From the NCBI GenBank assembly GCA_032718475.1, contig JAUCBJ010000260.1:1-59653 (forward strand): 59,653 nucleotides of DNA, written 5' to 3'. The notes under the pieces are model-generated. The model did no database searches and was not told the origin of the DNA. It worked only from the letters and a program-made list of their open reading frames with translations. Positions within the stretch are counted from its first letter, which is position 1; each line of letters begins with the position of its first letter. This DNA is from Nemertoderma westbladi (lineage: Eukaryota; Xenacoelomorpha; Nemertodermatida; Nemertodermatidae). Below are positions 54,388 to 59,653 of the stretch, one piece after another. A program made the position numbers and the translations under genes.

Positions 54388-57051
54388 GTAATTAGTGAGT
54401 CTTTAATAAACCGAATACAATCAGTAATTTTACCTGAACTTATGAGCATAGCTCTTTTAGATGATCCTGATTTTATTCTTTTATTATGAATGGCTTAGTA
54501 GTAGCAGTCTGTTTTAATTATTCTCAAATGTCATATCAATTATTTTACTAACAGTGCTATTTTATATACTTGTGCTATTTGATTTTATTTTGTACTTCCC
54601 TTTTAAATTAACATAAATAAATGCCGGCTTGTCCGGATGATGCGCCTCCGTGCGCTCTGATTATTATTATTATTATTATCTAATTCTAGAACATTCGTAT
54701 TATCTTAATTTTAATTGAACGTTAGAAAAGGCATAACAAGCCTGTTAAAAAACCTAGGCAATCGTTTGGTATTTGGTAGGCAATCGTCCGAATATTTAGT
54801 AAGTAAGTAATAGATCCGAATTTTTTAAGATTTTCTTAGATAAATGATATTAGTGCTATTCGGAAGAAAATCGAAGTAATACAGTATTACAGTATGTATT
54901 TAGATCTACGTAACAAATCTTAATAGTTATTATGGGAAATTGGGAAGAGGATAAGGATTCGCGCTCATTTTAAGTCATATTAGGGATAGAGGAACATTTG
55001 GGTGCATTTAAATTTACTTGGGCGTAACAGTTGAATTCATAGTTAACACATCATTAGTTACAGTGTATATGTAATAGTAATACCAATGCAATCGAATTTT
55101 GATAGTAAAATGTATAGCCACAGTAATCCCTTTGTAAGAATTCACTATTAAGTAATAGCTCGTGTACACGTACAGGTCTACTAGAAAGCAATTTCATGGC
55201 CATATATGGTAATAATCCTTAATAGGAGGAAGAGGGTTACGATCCTGCTCACTCATTGGCTTATCCATCCCGGTTGACTTAATGGTAGAACTTTGGTGCT
55301 TGACTGTGGGTGACTCACTCACTATATTCTTTCTGTTATTCTCTTTATTACTAGGTTCAGTTAGTGTTAGCTGCTAGTTTGATTTAGCTGTTGTGTGCAG
55401 ATTCAATAATATTGTTATTCTGCAATTTTTACCGTGAATAACTAATTGAATTATTACAGGTAAGCTGTCTGCCAATGCGATTGTTTTTCGCTTACTGCCT
55501 TTGCAGTACTCTACACCGGCTTACTGGTAGAATGACACTCTGCACGTTGGAGTAGGTGGCTTAGGAAGGTGCCTACAAGGAGCGCGTTTTGGAGCATGTG
55601 GACGAGTTGACAAACTACGGGGTTTCTATTTATAAAAAGGGAAGAACCGGTTATGTTTTGGGATCACTCTATGGTGGGACGGATGCCGTGGGGGTTCTGC
55701 TTCGCACTTGGGGTTTGGTGAAAGTTTTTAAACCATTGACAGGCCTGTAACACCTTTCGTATCTCAGCAAAAATCCGACCAAATAAATTTCGTTTCAGCC
55801 AAAATTTAGTATAAATTAAGGGTACCGATATTAGGCGTAATTATTCAAATTAGAAACGCAATAAAGCGTGCCTTTAATATTATTTAAATTTGGAGTGGAA
55901 TACTTAGGTATTTGCGGAGCATCTATGTAAAGGTTAGGTATAATAGACGCTTCGTCTGCACCAGCTTAGCCGACTCAAAATAAATTAGTAGTACTCATTG
56001 CATTTGTATGCCGGATTAGGTTTCATTGGGGATTAATTTCTCTCGTTTATTTTATTTTAGTACACAAGTTAAGTGATTGAAATAAAACCTGTCATGTTAT
56101 TCATTCAGTTATTTTGATGAGTTGATTGCGGGAAGATTGAACAGTATATAGACATACGTTGGCACTCGAAACATTCGGTAATCCGGTCCTATTGACAGCT
56201 GTTTGACCCAGGTTGAGCACATTCGGTATTCAGAATTAATTCGATATTTTCGGATCAAATTATAAGATTAAATTAGCCCGCGCCCCATTGCGCAACCTGA
56301 ACTACAGATTGTCTGTCGGTTGATAAGGCTTCACTACTTGAGTAATAAAATTGATTTTCCCCTACTGGAGAGAGTAGCCCTGGTGAGGTTACACATTTGC
56401 CACAGTTAGCAACAGCTGTACGCCCGAGAATAGGAAGAATATTCAATCCTTCCACTGTTCACGGGGGTTTAGCAGTGGTTGGCGGACCTTAGTGGGAAGA
56501 CCCCTGAGTAAAATTAGACCGGTAGATGAAACCGCATTTAGAACGGCTTGACCTATTAGACATTCGAACCCATGGATATTAGCGTATCCAGCGAAAAATT
56601 TCTAGACTCTCGAGATCCAAAGTGAGAACATTTGTGGATTCGGTTCTTATCTTTACAAAGCTTGAAAAAAGCTCAAAAAAAAGCTTGAAAGAAAGGTCAA
56701 AAAAAGCTTGAAAAAAAGCTCAAAAAAAGCTTGAAAAAAGCTAGAAATACAGCTCAAAAAAAGCTCAGAATACCTCACATAAAAAAGCAGCGCGGAAACA
56801 ATGAGCTTTTAATGTTATAAATATATGGCAGAAATCACGGCGATTGCAGTAGGGGTAGGCACTTGAAATATTGCTATTAAAAAGAAAAACCAACACCGGA
56901 ATGATTGAGCAGGAACGTCCTGAATATCATTATATTTAGCAGACGTTTCTGTTATATATCACATAACCATCATCAGTGCGATCAACCGACATCACTGTCT
57001 CAGCTGGCCAACAGTACCGGTATTACAGCACGGCCTGGCTTCCTAATTCCA
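54388..57051. other. Non-coding interval with minor repeats
   Basis: A TTA microsatellite lies at about 54658-54679, preceded by GC-richer sequence that resembles the 3' end of a LINE. A 57-codon open stretch at about 55577-55750 has no family resemblance. 56659-56770 holds alternating AAGCTTGAAAAA and AGCTCAAAAA units like those at 52856-52916. Nothing else is recognised. Confidence 0.5.
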
Positions 57052-58022
57052 TTTGTAGGCGCTGTGGGTTGTAGGTCCTATGGGTTGTAGTGTAGGTACT
57101 GTGGGTTGTAGGTACTGTGGGTTGTAGGTACTGTGGGTTGTAGGTACTGTGGGTTGTAGGTACTGTTGGTTGTAGGTACTATGGGTTGTAGGTCCTATGG
57201 GTTGTAGGTCCTATGGGTTGTAGGTACTGTTGGTTGTAGGTACTATGGGTTTGTAGGTCCTATGGGTTGTAGGTACTGTGGGTTGTAGGTACTTTAGGTT
57301 GTAGGTACTGTGGGTTGTAGGTACTGTGGGTTGTAGGTACTGTTGGTTGTAGGTCCTGTGGGTTGTAGGTACTGTGGGTTGTAGGTACTGTTGGTTGTAG
57401 GTACTGTGGGTTGTAGGTACTTTAGGTTGTAGGTACTGTGGGTTGTAGGTACTGTGGGTTGTAGGTACTGTGGGTTGTAGGTACCATGGGTTGTAGGTCA
57501 TATGGGTTGTAGGTACTATGGGTTGTAGGTACTGTGGGTTGTAGGTACTGTGGGTTGTAGGTACTGTGGGTTGTAGGTACTGTGGGTTGTAGGTACTGTG
57601 GGTTGTAGGTACTGTGGGTTGTAGGTACTATGGGTTGTAGGTACTGTGGGTTGTAGGTACTGTGGGTTGTAGGTGCTGTGGGTTGTAGGTACTGTGGGTT
57701 GTAGGTACTGTGGGTTGTAGGTACTGTTGGTTGTAGGTACTATGGGTTGTAGGTCCTATGGGTTGTAGGTCCTATGGGTTGTAGGTACTGTTGGTTGTAG
57801 GTACTATGGGTTGTAGGTCCTATGGGTTGTAGGTCCTATGGGTTGTAGGTACTGTGGGTTGTAGGTCCTATGGGTTGTAGGTCCTATGGGTTGTAGGTAC
57901 TGTTGGTTGTAGGTACTGTTGGTTGTAGGTCCTATGGGTTGTAGGTCCTATGGGTTGTAGGTACTGTGGGTTGTAGGTCCTATGGGTTGTACTGTAGGTC
58001 CATGGGTTGTAGGTATTGTGGG
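57052..58022. repeat. 16-bp minisatellite, about 60 copies
   Basis: Tandem GTAGGTACTGTGGGTT units with a 16-bp period. Recurrent variants are GTAGGTCCTATGGGTT, GTAGGTACTGTTGGTT and GTAGGTACTTTAGGTT, which cluster in blocks that repeat as higher-order units (for example around 57165-57275 and 57715-57845). Open frames across it are repeat translations. Confidence 0.95.
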
Positions 58023-58418
58023 TGTATCCCTTTATATTGTGTACGATGAGGGGTGGGGGTAGGGGGGGGGGGGGGGAATTATGAGCATTTCCGTGTTTCG
58101 TCTGTTCCAAATCGACTATAAAACAAGACCTTTAAATATTTGCGCAAAAAATATTGGTGTTCAGAGGTTCCAAAAATTGTTGAGTGATGTATAAGATAAG
58201 TTCAGTGAAAGTTAGGGCAATTGTGACCCAACAAATTTTTCTAAACTCATGGGTAGCAATATTGTTCCGGTCGCAATTGTCCGGATCCAGATATATCAAT
58301 GAAATGCAACACATAAATAATTAGTTTTACAACATTATAGATTTCAAAATTTTTATATCAATAGCTAGTAAAAAAATAATTAATTAAAATTATTAAAAAC
58401 AAATATCAGTAATGACGA

Positions 58419-59060
58419 TTTACATACTTGTGTTTAAAGTAGCACTTTACAGAGTGATGATCCGAGTGGCTTTGTTACACACAAATGAACGTTAGTTAGT
58501 GAGTGACAATAAGGCTACGCACGAGGATCAGAACACTGTAAAGTACTGTAAAGAACACTGCAACAAGTATGTATGTAGTTTTATTCCAAAATTTTAACAT
58601 TACGAAATGATTGTATATATATTATAAGCGATAGAAACTGCACAAATTAAATTAGTTGTTGTATAAATAAATGTAAAAATGACATAAATTATGTTGTAAA
58701 TAAGTTAGCTTATATTTATGGTGGCGTTTGGAGCCATGTTATAATAATATAGCTAGGCCCTACTGGTTATTAATAGCTATACCCCGCCTACCGGTAGGTA
58801 ATGCAGTAGGCCTATCAGGCCTGTCAGGCAAATTTCTACCTATTGTTTACGTGGTATACAATGACGGCGTTAAGTAATGTCCCCTTAGTGGACATTACTT
58901 AACGCCATCAATGGTTACCACGTAAACAATAACTCCAAATACAATACTAAATGTACAGGCCAATACAATGCTGTAATGTCCTCTAAAGTTGTAAAGTGCT
59001 AAATAACAACTCGCTGTTAATACTAACGGCGTTGAGTAATGTTACAATTTTGGAATAAAG
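58419..59060. mobile_element. Inverted-repeat DNA transposon, copy 2, truncated
   Basis: Matches the left arm and middle of 29856-31040 from the ATTTACATACTTGTG end. It lacks the SINE and the right arm, ending near GTTACAATTTTGG at about 59052. The centre (about 58848-58940) is a near-perfect hairpin of two roughly 42-bp arms around CCTTAGT. Confidence 0.8.
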
Positions 59061-59653
59061 GCATTAAATAATGCATGAAGAATGTAAACAATATACGCAC
59101 AGTAGATATGCTAAGTTTTAGAGCAACAGTTAAAGCAATTAATGTTAATTGTAAGCATTCCAGAATATCTAATTACGAATAATTTTGGGACATATCCAGC
59201 TCCATATGTTAAAATGTAGCTACAGTAATTACAGTATAATAATTAATTGGTACAATTAATATAATAGTGTGATATAATATATTGTGAATAATTCTATCAA
59301 ATTGTTATGTCCGGTGGTCCAGGACCACCGTCCGCTGGTCCAGGACTACACTGAATGCATGCACTGCAAAACCTCATAGCAATCAGGATGACATGGTAGC
59401 TCTGGTAATTGAATAACATCATTGTTATCGGATTTGTTAAGATGACACTGCTATCAAGTATAATGGCATTGGAAATAGATGGACATTTGTAGCAATCTCA
59501 GCAGAAAGAAATTCAGCCAATGCATCACTTGGGATGTAGGAAATTCTGCTAAGCACATTTGCACTTCAGACCCTAAACAACATCGAATCTATCAATTCCA
59601 GGGTCGGGTCATAATTGCAACATTTGATGGGAATCCCAAAACTTCAAACCAAT
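59061..59653. other. Non-coding right edge
   Basis: No gene is seen. GGTGGTCC A GGACCACC at about 59310-59326 is a small palindrome, followed by a related GCTGGTCCAGGAC. Confidence 0.4.

Noticed and set aside
57211-58110. Minus-strand Pro/Thr/Gln/Tyr-rich frames
   Set aside because: They are translations of the 16-bp minisatellite.

Overview
This window reads as AT-rich metazoan nuclear DNA, most likely from an aquatic invertebrate. The reasons are an intron-containing DEG/ENaC channel gene, several families of animal transposable elements (BEL/Pao, CR1/L2-like LINEs, Tc1/mariner, PIF/Harbinger-like, hAT-like, a tRNA-derived SINE) and long minisatellites. I cannot name the phylum from sequence alone. 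Only one ordinary host gene is visible. Nearly everything else is transposable elements, many nested in one another.

Layout. 1-11118: the 3' part of a non-autonomous BEL/Pao LTR retrotransposon (element 1), cut by the window edge; its 3' LTR lies inside the RT gene of an older minus-strand LINE (11119-13169). 13170-14840: a long-inverted-repeat transposon carrying a nested Harbinger-like MITE. 14841-17875: non-coding DNA with diverged repeats. 17876-20151: a two-exon minus-strand DEG/ENaC subunit with LDL-receptor class A modules. About 20640-26656: a decayed plus-strand LINE (A) interrupted by a second LINE (B). 27490-29640: the 3' end of a minus-strand LINE (D) as 66-bp tandem units, surrounding two oppositely oriented arrays of the same AT-rich minisatellite. 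29856-31040: an inverted-repeat transposon with a SINE inside. 32162-32727: a hAT-like MITE; then a small GC-rich LINE scrap.

33569-52183 is the main object: a complete 18,615-bp BEL/Pao retrotransposon (element 2). Its LTRs are both 1,187 bp and differ at about four positions by eye, and it is flanked by a 5-bp target duplication (CCAAC). It has a 2.2-kb leader, a Gag-protease ORF, a Peptidase_A17/RT-RNaseH-integrase ORF separated from Gag by one in-frame UAG, a 1.6-kb non-coding spacer, and a third ORF of 1,417 codons (46665-50918). I cannot match the third protein to any family. It has no signal peptide or obvious membrane segment, so it does not look like an envelope; it has Cys/His clusters including a CCHC knuckle and a very basic C-terminus. 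Element 1 carries the same layout with RT, RNase H, integrase and most of ORF3 deleted. The two form an autonomous/non-autonomous pair of what looks like an unusually large, three-ORF BEL/Pao lineage. This is my candidate for the undescribed system.

52184-59653: repeats, a broken Tc1/mariner element whose transposase has DD38E spacing, a 16-bp minisatellite of about 60 copies, and a truncated second copy of the inverted-repeat transposon.
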